Source of the DNA: Sulfitobacter noctilucicola
Lineage (GTDB): Bacteria > Pseudomonadota > Alphaproteobacteria > Rhodobacterales > Rhodobacteraceae
Length of the DNA: 64,000 nt
Direction: 5' to 3'
Assembly (NCBI RefSeq): GCF_000622385.1
Contig: NZ_JASD01000008.1
Span: 3,162,001 to 3,226,000, forward strand
Part shown: positions 19,574 through 28,548 of the stretch, one piece after another
Position numbering within the stretch: the stretch's first letter is position 1
How the letters are laid out: every line of letters begins with the position of its first letter
The notes under the pieces: model-generated
What the model was told of the DNA's origin: nothing
Seen by the model: the letters and a program-made list of their open reading frames with translations, nothing else
Databases searched by the model: none
Translations under genes and position numbers: made by a program

Positions 19574-21816
19574 GCGGAGAGTCCTTGTGCTGGTACAGTG
19601 TTTGGCATGTTCACGGCAGTGCCGGCTTTGGCGATGATATCGCTGGGGTCGAGGATCAGTGCGATCTGACCGTCGCCAAGAATTGTGGCGGCGGCGATGC
19701 CCGGCGCGCGGTAGAAGCTCTCGTCAAGGCCTTTAATGACGACCTGCCTCTGGTCAATAATGTTGTCGATGACCAACGCAGCACAACTTTCATCCTCATG
19801 GGCAATCAGCAGGATGACGGCCCCATCGAATTTTTCCAACGGCGGGCGATATCCCAAAGCTTCACCCAGATCGAAGAGAGGTACAAAACCGCTTCGGACT
19901 TCGATGACATTACGGCCCGGGCGCACCATTTGAACATCACCCTTCTTGAGGGTCAGGGTCTCCACGACGAGGTTGAGTGGCAGGACAAGGGTTTCTCCGG
20001 CGACCTCGATAACCATACCATCGAGCACCGCGAGAGTGAGCGGCAGCGAGATTGAAAAAGTTGTGCCTTCTCCGGGATTTGAGGTGATCGTAATGCGGCC
20101 ACCTAACGCCTGGATGGCGGTGCGCACGACGTCCATACCCACACCGCGCCCGGACAGATCAGATACGACTGCTGCGGTCGAGAAGCCGGGCAAAAACAGA
20201 AGGTTGTCAATTTCCGTATCGCTGAGGGACGCGTCAGCTGGAATAAGGCCTTTGTCGATGGCGATCTGGAGAACCCGTGCCCGGTTGATGCCTGCTCCGT
20301 CGTCGGCGATTTCGATGACCACCCGACCGGATCGGTGGGCTGCCGAAAGTCTGACTTTGCCTTGAGGTTCCTTGCCTGCTGCAATGCGGTCATCGGGCCG
20401 TTCCAGCCCATGGTCAACTGCATTGCGGATCATATGGGTCAGTGGATCTGCGAGACGCTCGATTACCGTTTTGTCGACCTCTGTGGCCTCCCCAACCGTT
20501 TGCAGCCGCACATCCTTGCCAACTGCGGCTGAAGATTCGCGGACGATCCGCGACATGCGTTGAAACAGCGACTTGACCGGCTGGGCGCGGATCATCATCA
20601 CCGAATCCTGAATGTCGCGGGTGAGCCGTTGGAAGTCCTCAAGACCGCTGATGGCGTCGGAATGCGGTGACAGGCCAGATTTCTCAAGGCTTTGGCTGAG
20701 CATCGCCTGATTGATGACCAATTCACCGACGAGGTTGACCAGACGTTCAATCCTGTCGAGGTCGACGCGTACAACTGATTTGGCTGGTGCGGATGCGGCC
20801 TGTTTCGCGGGCTTGTCATTGGTAGTGGCCGCTATCGGGGTCGGTTCCGGTGCGGTGGGTGGGGCTGCCTGCGGCGGATCGATGGTTTCAGGCATGTCGG
20901 TGGATGGCTTTTTGAGTGCCGCAACAGGTATCTGATCCGCGATAGAGGATGGAGGATCATCCGCTCTGGCATCAACGCTGGAGATCTTCAGTGTGCAGAG
21001 GCCTTCAACAAATTCAAAGATCGAGGCGATCTCATTCTCTTCGACAGTGGTGGTGAGTGTGATTGTCCAACCAATATGAGGAATCTCGGGCACAAGTTTC
21101 GTCAGTGGGGGCAGGTCGAATAGATTACACCGGACAGTCATATCCCCCAGCGTTTGCAAGTTCCGCAACAGAAGGGCCGGTTCGTTGCCTGTGTCAAAGA
21201 GCTCAGGTCCGGGAATGAATGTGATTTCATACGCGCCGCCGGTCATTTCGGCTGCTGTCGCCTCATCATACGCGTCGAACGCCGGCGGAGGAGGCAAATC
21301 ATCAAGGTTCAGTTCTGTATCGGCGGCATCATCACCAGAATCGTCCAGGTCGAGATCAAAGGACAATCCCATCGGTTGAAAATCGATATCTTCGTCCGGC
21401 TCCCCTTCCGCACCTGCATTATCACCTAAAAACGCGTCGAGAGCGCCTAGCAGCTCGGTAGTCGTTTCTGTTGGCAGCGGCGCATCTTCACGGCTGATCC
21501 GCACCAGATCAGACAGGTGATCTGCTGCCTGAAAGAACACCTTGAGCGCGTCTGGCCCGACATCCAGACGTCCTGCGCGGACTTCGTCCAATACAGTCTC
21601 ATAGCGGTGCGCAAACCTGACAAGCCCCTCAAGGCCGAATGCGCCGGCACCACCCTTGATAGAATGAACCGCACGGAAGACGATATTGATCGTCTCGGCA
21701 TCATCAGCGCCGTCTTCAATGATCTGCAATCCGTCCTGCAGCGCTTCGAGAAGTTCCTCGCACTCGATGAAAAAGGAGGCGCGGATTTCGGCCATCGGAT
21801 CATTGTCGGTACTCAT
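19570..21816 (-). CDS. cheA: Chemotaxis histidine kinase CheA
   Basis: A 748-aa kinase. The N-terminal Hpt domain holds the phosphorylated His51 in AVHSIKGGAGAFG; a linker and a P2-like region follow (about 170-320), then the dimerisation domain (VDLDRIERLVNLVGELVINQ), the ATPase domain (DPLTHMIRNAVDHGLERP; GRGVGMDVVRTAI) and a C-terminal CheW-like domain. I chose the start at 21816, which has AAGGATAG upstream; the open frame continues to 21909 across the preceding cheY. It phosphorylates CheY and CheB. Confidence 0.95.
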   Translation of the reverse strand: MSTDNDPMAEIRASFFIECEELLEALQDGLQIIEDGADDAETINIVFRAVHSIKGGAGAFGLEGLVRFAHRYETVLDEVRAGRLDVGPDALKVFFQAADHLSDLVRISREDAPLPTETTTELLGALDAFLGDNAGAEGEPDEDIDFQPMGLSFDLDLDDSGDDAADTELNLDDLPPPPAFDAYDEATAAEMTGGAYEITFIPGPELFDTGNEPALLLRNLQTLGDMTVRCNLFDLPPLTKLVPEIPHIGWTITLTTTVEENEIASIFEFVEGLCTLKISSVDARADDPPSSIADQIPVAALKKPSTDMPETIDPPQAAPPTAPEPTPIAATTNDKPAKQAASAPAKSVVRVDLDRIERLVNLVGELVINQAMLSQSLEKSGLSPHSDAISGLEDFQRLTRDIQDSVMMIRAQPVKSLFQRMSRIVRESSAAVGKDVRLQTVGEATEVDKTVIERLADPLTHMIRNAVDHGLERPDDRIAAGKEPQGKVRLSAAHRSGRVVIEIADDGAGINRARVLQIAIDKGLIPADASLSDTEIDNLLFLPGFSTAAVVSDLSGRGVGMDVVRTAIQALGGRITITSNPGEGTTFSISLPLTLAVLDGMVIEVAGETLVLPLNLVVETLTLKKGDVQMVRPGRNVIEVRSGFVPLFDLGEALGYRPPLEKFDGAVILLIAHEDESCAALVIDNIIDQRQVVIKGLDESFYRAPGIAAATILGDGQIALILDPSDIIAKAGTAVNMPNTVPAQGLSA

Positions 21817-21826
21817 AGAACTATCC

Positions 21827-22192
21827 TTATCCGGCAACCATTTGCAGGGCTTTGACAAGCTTTGCGGGATCAAATGGTTTGACGATCCAACCGGTTGCCC
21901 CGGCGGCACGGGCGCGTTGCTTGAGCTCGGGCGCAGCTTCTGTTGTCAGAACCAGGATGGGGGTAGATCGGTATTTGTCCTGATCGCGCACTGCATCGAT
22001 AAACCCGAACCCGTCCATACGCGGCATGTTGATGTCCGTGATGATTGCATCGGGTTCCAACCCGTCGAGCACTTCGATGCCGTGGACACCATCATCGGCG
22101 GTGTGCACCGTGAACCCGGCGGGCAGCAGGGCCAGTTTGATCATGTCCCGCATTGTGCGGCTGTCATCAACGGCAAGTATCTCAAGGCTCAT
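21827..22192 (-). CDS. cheY: CheY-type response regulator (first copy)
   Basis: A 121-aa receiver domain starting MSLEILAVDDSRTMRDMIKL, with phospho-acceptor Asp in AIITDINMPRMDGFGF and Lys in IVKPFDP. The start at 22192 follows GGAGG by 7 nt and overlaps the STAS stop (ATGA). This copy, next to cheA, resembles the canonical chemotaxis CheY more than the copy at 17822. Confidence 0.93.
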   Translation of the reverse strand: MSLEILAVDDSRTMRDMIKLALLPAGFTVHTADDGVHGIEVLDGLEPDAIITDINMPRMDGFGFIDAVRDQDKYRSTPILVLTTEAAPELKQRARAAGATGWIVKPFDPAKLVKALQMVAG

Positions 22193-22464
22193 GTGCATCC
22201 CTCCGCCAATGTTTCGGGGGTGAACCCCATCGCGCCGATCTGGGCCAATACGGGGTCAGTCGCGTTTACGATTTCAAACGTGGTTTCGCTGCGCTTTGCG
22301 GCCTGCGCTGCCGCAAGGCAGGTTTGCAGGCACAGTGCGCCAAACTGGGTGACGGCCCCCAGATCCAGAACAATATCTTTGCCCGAATGTGCGACGAAAT
22401 CGGCGTGCAACGAGGAGACTGCAGTCACATCAAGCTTTCCGCTTGGGCTCATTCGCTCAGCCAC
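22189..22464 (-). CDS. STAS-domain protein of the chemotaxis operon
   Basis: A 91-aa protein composed of one STAS domain (LDVTAVSSLHADFV, DIVLDLGAVTQFGALCLQ, PVLAQIGAMGF). STAS proteins bind partners, often anti-sigma factors or kinases; in chemotaxis operons of this group they precede cheY-cheA, role unknown. The start is GTG at 22464 with an alternative ATG four codons later. A 14-codon open frame immediately upstream ends inside the GTG region. Confidence 0.8.
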   Translation of the reverse strand: MAERMSPSGKLDVTAVSSLHADFVAHSGKDIVLDLGAVTQFGALCLQTCLAAAQAAKRSETTFEIVNATDPVLAQIGAMGFTPETLAEGCT

Positions 22465-22549
22465 GGATAACCTGCGGTGCTTGAAAACTGATTTGCATCA
22501 TCTGGACACTCCGAGTTGCGTGAATAGGGAGGTTCTAGAGGGCGGTGCG

Positions 22550-22564
22550 TTAATTCTGCGTTAC
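22550..22564. promoter_or_regulatory. CtrA-like site upstream of the chemotaxis operon
   Basis: TTAA-N7-TTAC, one mismatch from the CtrA consensus, 86 bp upstream of the STAS start. CtrA control of chemotaxis and motility genes is established in Rhodobacter and Ruegeria; binding here is inferred. Confidence 0.45.
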
Positions 22565-22635
22565 CAGTTGCATTATCAGTCGGTTTTTCCACCTGACCGG
22601 CAGGATAGACGGTTGAATGCTGTGGAGGCGTGAAA

Positions 22636-22666
22636 CGTAAAGGGCCCGCGCTTCATGCGCAGGCCC
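22636..22666 (-). terminator. Terminator of the one-carbon operon
   Basis: On the minus strand GGGCCTGCGC pairs with GCGCGGGCCC (10 bp, one G-U) around a 5-nt loop, followed by TTTACG. It lies 28 nt beyond the stop of the methyltransferase gene. Confidence 0.7.
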
Positions 22667-22693
22667 CAGAAAATGTCGCTTATGTTGATCGTT

Positions 22694-23773
22694 TTATCCC
22701 CGCCGGCGACCGCCTGTGCGTCCGGCGCGTCCGCGCCCCTCCTGACCCGCTTTTGGGGCGACTTTGTTGAATTTGATCCATTCACTGCCATGCGGGTCTC
22801 GGTCGAACAGGAAATTGGCGGCGCGGATCGCTTCCATTTCCTTGCCGGGGCGCGGTTTGGTCGATCCCATGCCAAAAAGCTGTACGAAGGCTTCGTCATC
22901 CATGCCCTCTGGTAGTACAACGCCCAGCGCTTCCAGCTCGGCCTTCTTCTCGGCAATCTTTGTCGCGTTTATTGGCAGCGCCACAGGGTTCATAATGGCG
23001 GAGGTCATGCCGGCACCCATCGCCATAGGCAAGAATGCATTGTTAATGCCGTGACGGTTGGGCAGACCGAAGCTGATGTTGGATGCGCCACAGGTCGTGT
23101 TGACGCCCAGTTCCTCGCGCAGGCGGCGCACAAGGGTAAAGACCTGATGGCCTGCGGTCGCCATGGCCCCGATGGGCATCACCAATGGATCTACGACGAT
23201 GTCATGGGCAGCAATGCCGAAATCAGCGGCCCGTTCCACAATCAGCTTGGCCACGGCAAAGCGTACATCGGGGTCTTCTGAAATGCCGGTGTCATCGTTT
23301 GAAATCGCCACGACGGGTACATTGTATTTCTTCACCAGCGGCAGAACCAGTTCCAGCCGTTCTTCTTCACCAGTGACAGAGTTCAGCAGCGGGCGGCCTT
23401 CGCAGGCTTCAAGTCCTGCTTCCAGCGCACCGGGAACGGAGCTGTCGATGCACAAAGGCGTGTCGGTCACGGCCTGAACGCGTTTGATCATTTCAGGCAT
23501 CAACATCGGCTCGACAAAGTTATTGTCGGCGTAACGGGGATCTTCGGCCATTTTGTTGGAAAAAACAGCACCCGAGTTCACATCCAGCACCGTAGCACCG
23601 GCATTGGTCTGTGCCACGGCATCAAATTCGACCCTGCTGAAGTCGTCGCGCTCCAGCTCTTCTGCCAGAATTTTGCGGCCCGTCGGGTTGATCCGCTCTC
23701 CGATGACGCAGAACGGCTCATCAAAGCCGATAACGGCGGTTTTCGTTTTGGATTCGATGATGGTCCGGGTCAT
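22694..23773 (-). CDS. Methyltetrahydrofolate:corrinoid methyltransferase
   Basis: A 359-aa pterin-binding TIM-barrel protein. It contains FCVIGERINPTGRK, the GATVLDVNSGA pterin-binding region and NTTCGASNISFGLPNRHG, all typical of methyltetrahydrofolate-cobalamin methyltransferases. It would move methyl groups between tetrahydrofolate and a corrinoid protein, as in catabolism of methylated amines, betaines or sulfur compounds by roseobacters. The last 18 residues are an Arg/Gly-rich tail. It follows the MetF-like gene by 28 nt. No corrinoid protein is encoded nearby. Confidence 0.88.
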   Translation of the reverse strand: MTRTIIESKTKTAVIGFDEPFCVIGERINPTGRKILAEELERDDFSRVEFDAVAQTNAGATVLDVNSGAVFSNKMAEDPRYADNNFVEPMLMPEMIKRVQAVTDTPLCIDSSVPGALEAGLEACEGRPLLNSVTGEEERLELVLPLVKKYNVPVVAISNDDTGISEDPDVRFAVAKLIVERAADFGIAAHDIVVDPLVMPIGAMATAGHQVFTLVRRLREELGVNTTCGASNISFGLPNRHGINNAFLPMAMGAGMTSAIMNPVALPINATKIAEKKAELEALGVVLPEGMDDEAFVQLFGMGSTKPRPGKEMEAIRAANFLFDRDPHGSEWIKFNKVAPKAGQEGRGRAGRTGGRRRG

Positions 23774-23801
23774 TCAGTAGCGTCCTTAGACAAGAGGAAG
23801 T

Positions 23802-24737
23802 TCAGGTGGCGGGCTTGGCAGGCTGGGCAGAGGCCCCGCCGTTTTCAATCGCCCAGTTCGCATTGGTCTTGATCCCGCCCAGCGGGAAAAAGTGAACGTG
23901 AGAGACATTGAAGTCAGGGTTGGCAGCCTTGTGCAGTGCCAGTTCGCGCACGACATCCGTGGGCTCATAAGGCAACAACAATTTGGTCACGTCCATCGCG
24001 CGTTTCTGCAGGACTTTAAGTGACGGACCAACACCACAGGCGATGGCAAACTTGATCAAGGTCTGTAGCTTAGCCGGACCCGCGATCCCGATATGGACGG
24101 GCAGGGTAATGCCTGCATGTTTAAGGCTGTCGGCCCATTCGATGATCGGTTGTGCCTCGAACGCGAACTGCGTGGCGATGGCCATCTCGGCATCTGTGCG
24201 GGTTTGGAAGTCGTTTTTCCATTTCAGCGCTTCGTCCACTTTTAAACGGGTGCCGTCCGTGTCGATGTCACGGTTGCCTTCGGGGTGGCCCGCCACGTGC
24301 AGACGTTTGAATCCGGCCTTATCAAAAAGACCGGTTTCCATAAGCTGCATGGAGTCGCTGAAATCACCGTGTGGGGTGACGACACCACCGGCCAGCAGCA
24401 GCGCCTGTTCGACATCAGCCTCACCTTGATAGCGTGCAATCCAGTCGGTCAGCGTGGCGCGGTCCTTGATGATGCGGGCAGGGAAGTGCGGCATAACGTT
24501 GAAGCCGTCGTCATTCAGCCGTTTGGCGGTTGCGACCATGTCTTCGATGGGGGTGCCTTCGATGTGGGCAATGTAGACGCGGGTGCCTGCGGGCAGCAAC
24601 GCAGTAAAATCTTCGACCTTCTCGGCGGTGCGGGGCATCACTTCGATAGAGTAGTCCTTCAGAAACGCCTCAACCTCGGGACTATCCGCCCCCTCGTTGG
24701 CAGGCGTTTCTTTGCGTCGAAAATTCAGCAATGCCAT
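23802..24737 (-). CDS. Methylenetetrahydrofolate reductase-family protein (MetF-like)
   Basis: A 311-aa protein of the MetF flavoprotein family: VEVMPRTA-like start, YIAHIEGTPIEDM, VMPHFPARI, LLAGGVVTPHGDFSDSMQLM, HVAGHPEGNRDI and TQFAFEAQPIIEW. It is expected to interconvert methylene- and methyl-tetrahydrofolate. It is a diverged relative of biosynthetic MetF and works with the adjacent methyltransferase. The start at 24737 has AAGGA 7 nt upstream; an upstream in-frame ATG at 24755 has none. Confidence 0.87.
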   Translation of the reverse strand: MALLNFRRKETPANEGADSPEVEAFLKDYSIEVMPRTAEKVEDFTALLPAGTRVYIAHIEGTPIEDMVATAKRLNDDGFNVMPHFPARIIKDRATLTDWIARYQGEADVEQALLLAGGVVTPHGDFSDSMQLMETGLFDKAGFKRLHVAGHPEGNRDIDTDGTRLKVDEALKWKNDFQTRTDAEMAIATQFAFEAQPIIEWADSLKHAGITLPVHIGIAGPAKLQTLIKFAIACGVGPSLKVLQKRAMDVTKLLLPYEPTDVVRELALHKAANPDFNVSHVHFFPLGGIKTNANWAIENGGASAQPAKPAT

Positions 24738-24763
24738 GAGTTTGTCCTTCATCATGCGGGAGA

Positions 24764-25060
24764 TCAGGCCCGGCCTTCGTTGTCGATAAGCGCCTTGAGG
24801 CGCGCTTGGTCGTATTCGGTGTCTATCTTCAACGCTTGCGCATCCGCGACGGCATCTGCGTCGCCGTCAACGCTGAACGGCTCTGCCTTGCGCCAATCCG
24901 CCATATAGGCATCGCTATCCTGCGCGCCGATGCGCATGGCCACGCGGTCAATCGCCTGTTCGAACCGCTCGGGCAGCGGGCGCTTTGAGCCTCGGCGCCC
25001 CTTGCCCACGATTACCTGAGCGGGGATGTCGCGCCAGTATACGATTGTTACGTCGACCAT
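24764..25060 (-). CDS. Small 'virulence factor' family protein
   Basis: A 98-aa protein starting MVDVTIVYWRDIPAQVIVGK and containing KRPLPERFEQAIDRVAMRIG. It matches the small family named 'virulence factor' in databases, which in Rhodobacteraceae regularly precedes the MetF-like and methyltetrahydrofolate methyltransferase genes. Despite the name, its context argues for a role in one-carbon metabolism; the biochemical function is unknown. Confidence 0.8.
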   Translation of the reverse strand: MVDVTIVYWRDIPAQVIVGKGRRGSKRPLPERFEQAIDRVAMRIGAQDSDAYMADWRKAEPFSVDGDADAVADAQALKIDTEYDQARLKALIDNEGRA

Positions 25061-25325
25061 CTGCTGATTCCTCGGCTGGTTTCATCGGTTTCTATCGGTC
25101 GGTACGCAATTTACTGTGCCGTTTTTCGACTTCACATGCGCTATCCGCGACCCCTCGCCAGTCTAGAGCCATGCCGCACGGATCGGTAGGGCGCGGCGTG
25201 CTCAAATTTCTCAGGATGTTTGTGAGCTTGGGCTCAGGAAGATTTGTGGCAGCCCTGCGTTCGCGCTTGCGTCAGACGCTGTGCGCGACTACCTTTGAAC
25301 CAACTCGAAATGAAAGGCGCGAACC

Positions 25326-26447
25326 ATGGCGCCACAGCGTCCCAAAGGTGCGGGCGCGCTCGATAAGGACAAACAGTCGGCTCTGAGCCCCGCGCCAGTT
25401 CCGCCCAGATCGTCCGAGCTATATGCGGCCCTCGATCTGGGCACAAATAGCTGCCGCATGTTGATCGCACAGCCCAAGGGCAACGGTTTTCACGTGGTAG
25501 ACAGTTTCTCAAAGTCCGTCCAATTGGGGGCAGGGCTTGAGAAGACCGGGCGATTATCGCGCGGATCAATGTCGCGCACCGTGCAGGCATTGCGTATCTG
25601 TCAGCAAAAGTTGCGTCGCAACAAGGTCAAACGCATGCGTCTGGTCGCCACCGAGGCATGCCGCAGGGCGTTGAACGGTGCAGACTTCATGCGGCGTATC
25701 CAGCGGGAAACTGGTCTGACACTCGACATCATCAAGCCCGAGGAAGAAGCGCAGCTTGCGGTGATTTCATGTGCGCCGCTGGTCAGCCACAAGACGGAAA
25801 ACCTGCTGGTTGTGGATATCGGTGGTGGCTCGACCGAGCTTGTGTGGATCGACATTTCCGGCGTGCCCAAACATGACCGCGCCCAAGCCATCATGCGACT
25901 GCATGCAGGATTTGATCAGGCCAAGACAGACATACCAGCAGCAAAGGTAGTAGACTGGATTTCCGTGCCGCTTGGTGTCGCCACATTGCGCGATCAGTTT
26001 GTCGATGTCTCGGACGATGCGGCGCGCTTTGCGCTGATGAGTTGGTTCTTTGAGGAAAACCTTCAGGACTTTACGCCGTATCAATCGGCGCAGCCGCAAG
26101 AGCGGTTCCAGATCATCGGCACCTCCGGTACAGTGACCACGGTGGCGGCAAGCCATCTGGGATTGCGCCGTTATGACCGGACCAAGATTGATGGCCTGCG
26201 CATGTCGTCGGCACAAATTGACAAGGTCATTCACTCCTATCTGGCGATGGGGCCGGGCGGACGGCGCGCGGATCCGCGGATCGGATCGGATCGGGCAGCG
26301 TTGATTATGTCAGGGGCTGCGATCTTGCAGGCGCTGATGCGGTGTTGGCCGACCGACCGGCTGAGTGTCGCAGACAGAGGTCTGCGGGAAGGATTGCTTT
26401 ACGCGCAAATGAGCGCGGATGGCGTATTGGAAGAGGGGTCTTACTAA
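25326..26447 (+). CDS. Ppx/GppA-family phosphatase
   Basis: A 373-aa ASKHA-fold hydrolase acting on polyphosphate or pppGpp. The phosphate-1 motif is [15 protein letters not shown] (residues about 36-50), phosphate-2 is [17 protein letters not shown], and [17 protein letters not shown] is the adenosine-region motif. A variable 30-residue leader precedes the domain. Single-domain members of this length are usual in alphaproteobacteria. It is followed after one base by rlmE, so they form an operon. Confidence 0.9.
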   Translation: MAPQRPKGAGALDKDKQSALSPAPVPPRSSELYAALDLGTNSCRMLIAQPKGNGFHVVDSFSKSVQLGAGLEKTGRLSRGSMSRTVQALRICQQKLRRNKVKRMRLVATEACRRALNGADFMRRIQRETGLTLDIIKPEEEAQLAVISCAPLVSHKTENLLVVDIGGGSTELVWIDISGVPKHDRAQAIMRLHAGFDQAKTDIPAAKVVDWISVPLGVATLRDQFVDVSDDAARFALMSWFFEENLQDFTPYQSAQPQERFQIIGTSGTVTTVAASHLGLRRYDRTKIDGLRMSSAQIDKVIHSYLAMGPGGRRADPRIGSDRAALIMSGAAILQALMRCWPTDRLSVADRGLREGLLYAQMSADGVLEEGSY

Positions 26448-26448
26448 G

Positions 26449-27198
26449 ATGGCCAAAACACCGACCGGAAAAACGCCAACCGGCAAGAACACATCAGGGC
26501 GCGGACAGCGCGACCTGAAAGTAAAGGTAAAATCCGCGCGCGGGCGGACAACCAGTTCGACCCGCTGGCTGCAGCGGCAGCTGAATGATCCTTACGTGAA
26601 GCGGGCGCAATCCGAAGGATATCGCGGGCGTGCGGCCTACAAGATCATGGAACTTGATGATAAATTCCGTTTTCTGGTACCAGGTGCGCGTATCGTTGAT
26701 CTGGGAGCCGCACCCGGTGGCTGGTGTCAGGTTGCGGTGAAACGCGCCAACATCCTCGGGGAACGTGGCGGCAAGGCAGTGGGCACCATTCTGGGCGTTG
26801 ACCTGCAAGAAATGGAACCGATTGCAGGCTGTGAACTGCATGTGCTCGACTTTATGGACGAGGGGGCGGACGATCAGGTCAAAGAATGGCTTGGTGGCAA
26901 GGCCGATGTGGTCATGTCGGATATGGCTGCGTCTTCATCGGGGCACAAGAAAACCGATCACCTCAAGATTATGGCTCTGTGCGAGGCTGCGGCCTACTTT
27001 GCCTTCGACGTGCTGGAAGAGGGCGGTACATTTGTCGCCAAGGTTCTGGCAGGCGGAGCCGAAGGGGAGCTACAAAAGCTTCTCAAGCAGCGCTTCACGA
27101 AGGTGCATAATATCAAACCACCGGCAAGCCGGTCCGACAGTTCGGAGAAGTTCGTCGTGGCCACCGGTTTCCGCGGAGATCCGCAGCAAGTTAGCTAA
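26449..27198 (+). CDS. rlmE: 23S rRNA (uridine-2'-O) methyltransferase RlmE (FtsJ/RrmJ)
   Basis: A 249-aa SAM-dependent methyltransferase that modifies U2552 of 23S rRNA. The first 35 residues are a basic Lys/Thr/Gly-rich extension, then [15 protein letters not shown], the SAM site [32 protein letters not shown] and the C-terminal [19 protein letters not shown] carrying the catalytic K-D-K-E residues. It lies one base after the Ppx/GppA gene. Confidence 0.95.
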   Translation: MAKTPTGKTPTGKNTSGRGQRDLKVKVKSARGRTTSSTRWLQRQLNDPYVKRAQSEGYRGRAAYKIMELDDKFRFLVPGARIVDLGAAPGGWCQVAVKRANILGERGGKAVGTILGVDLQEMEPIAGCELHVLDFMDEGADDQVKEWLGGKADVVMSDMAASSSGHKKTDHLKIMALCEAAAYFAFDVLEEGGTFVAKVLAGGAEGELQKLLKQRFTKVHNIKPPASRSDSSEKFVVATGFRGDPQQVS

Positions 27199-27290
27199 GA
27201 TTTGACGCGTTCTTCCGGGCGCGATTTACAGAGCTTTAAGCGTGGCAACTTAACCCGTCGGATACCTCATACAGATCCGAAGGAATGGTC

Positions 27291-27860
27291 ATGTTTCGAA
27301 AAGCACTTCTTGGTTTTACCCTTTTGTTAGCTCCTGTTGCGCAGGCCGCAGAAGTCCCGCCGGCGATGTCGCAATACATTTACGATGATCTGATGGCCTG
27401 GGTGAACGATGCAGAAATCGTGCAGGCCATTCAGGCACAGAACAGCGCGATGGGCGCACTGTCACAAGACGATATCATTCTGCGCGACGAGATGTGGCGC
27501 GCGCAGGTCAGCACGCCGGTCGCACCGCTGGTGAATGAAGTGATGAATGCGCCGCTCTCGACTTTCCTGCGGGTCCATCAGGAAAAGTCCGCCGGTCTGA
27601 TCACAGAGGTCTTCGTGATGGACCGCAACGGCCTGAATGTCGCCGCCAGTACCATTACCTCTGACTATTGGCAGGGGGATGAGGCGAAGTTCCAGGAGAC
27701 CTTTGGCAAGGGATCGGGATCGGTCTTTGTCGACGAGATCGAACTGGATGAAAGCACGCAAACCTATCAGGGTCAGGTGTCGTTTGCCGTGACGGACCCG
27801 GCCTCTGGTGAGGTGGTGGGCGCAATTACAGTCGGTCTGAACGCCAGCGCCTTTTACTAA
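27291..27860 (+). CDS. Secreted PDC/Cache-like sensor-domain protein
   Basis: A 189-aa protein with a signal peptide (residues 1-19, cut after AQA) and one Cache/PDC-like domain; the core TEVFVMDRNGLNVAASTITS, DYWQGDEAKF and GEVVGAITVGLNA is typical. It has no transmembrane or signalling domain, so it would be a free periplasmic binding protein. The ATG at 27291 has AAGGA 6 nt upstream. Ligand unknown; it could assist a membrane sensor encoded elsewhere. Confidence 0.8.
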   Translation: MFRKALLGFTLLLAPVAQAAEVPPAMSQYIYDDLMAWVNDAEIVQAIQAQNSAMGALSQDDIILRDEMWRAQVSTPVAPLVNEVMNAPLSTFLRVHQEKSAGLITEVFVMDRNGLNVAASTITSDYWQGDEAKFQETFGKGSGSVFVDEIELDESTQTYQGQVSFAVTDPASGEVVGAITVGLNASAFY

Positions 27861-27898
27861 GGTCTCGTCTTTCCCATCTCTGGTTCGTTTGGCAGATA

Positions 27899-28147
27899 TC
27901 AGAGCTTGAACCGCTCCAATGAAAAACCAAAGCGCGCGATTTTCCGATCGCGCGTTTTCTTTATTGCAGAAGCACCAGACGAGGGCGCGTCCTGAAAGGA
28001 CGCAAGTCCACGATTAAGGAGTTGTTCGCTGGTATTATCGTCAAGGTACCTTTCCCGCACAACCTTCGCCTGTCCTGCCGTATCGCCACGCAGCATCGCG
28101 AACATCTTCGCATGTCCTTGTGATCTTTTTTCAGGTGAATCAGTCAT
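27899..28147 (-). CDS. Doubtful 82-aa hypothetical protein
   Basis: An open frame starting MTDSPEKRSQGHAKMFAMLR, basic, with no recognised domain and no clear ribosome-binding site. Its last 20 codons run through the terminator hairpin at 27933-27962, which argues against it being a real gene, although nothing else occupies the 400 bases between the Cache-like gene and tRNA-Ser. Confidence 0.3.
   Translation of the reverse strand: MTDSPEKRSQGHAKMFAMLRGDTAGQAKVVRERYLDDNTSEQLLNRGLASFQDAPSSGASAIKKTRDRKIARFGFSLERFKL
27933..27962 (+). terminator. Rho-independent terminator (possibly bidirectional)
   Basis: A perfect 8-bp stem CGCGCGAT/ATCGCGCG with a 6-nt loop, followed by TTTTCTTT and preceded by an A-rich stretch. 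It ends the Cache-protein transcript 72 nt after its stop and could serve the opposite strand as well. Confidence 0.8.
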
Positions 28148-28267
28148 GAGGTCCGCAGAGTTTTTGTTGGCCGCCTTGATAGTTCGAAATTGAGGCAGAG
28201 CCAAGACAGGCTAACGGTGAAACGGGGATAGATAATGTCCTGTATACAGGCGCTTACACGTCAGGGT

Positions 28268-28357
28268 TGGCGGAGAGACAGGGATTCGAACCCTGGGTAG
28301 GCTTGCACCCACAACGGTTTTCGAGACCGCCCCGTTCGACCACTCCGGCACCTCTCC
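28268..28357 (-). tRNA. tRNA-Ser (anticodon CGA)
   Basis: A 90-nt cloverleaf on the minus strand. The 7-bp acceptor stem GGAGAGG pairs with TCTCTCC (one G-U), the anticodon loop CTCGAAA gives CGA (reads UCG), the long variable arm is that of a class II tRNA, the T arm has GGTTCGAATCC, and CCA is encoded. Confidence 0.96.
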
Positions 28358-28548
28358 GCGATCGGGTGGTGGGCGGCGCATACGGAATGTTAGGCAACAG
28401 AGCAAGACAGATAATTGCGCCAGTGGGGTTAAAGCGCGGCAGAGCCCGCGCCGTTCACGGTTAAATTGATTGCCTCGTGGCTTGGAACGCTTACTCTTGA
28501 TGTATAGATCACCCTCAAGCCATCCGCCCAACCAAAGGATCAGACTAT

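Noticed and set aside
21686..22633. A 315-codon plus-strand frame over cheA, cheY and STAS
   Set aside because: It is antisense to three well-identified genes and its product resembles no protein family.
28211..28531. A 106-codon minus-strand frame covering tRNA-Ser
   Set aside because: The tRNA cloverleaf explains the sequence; no protein features.
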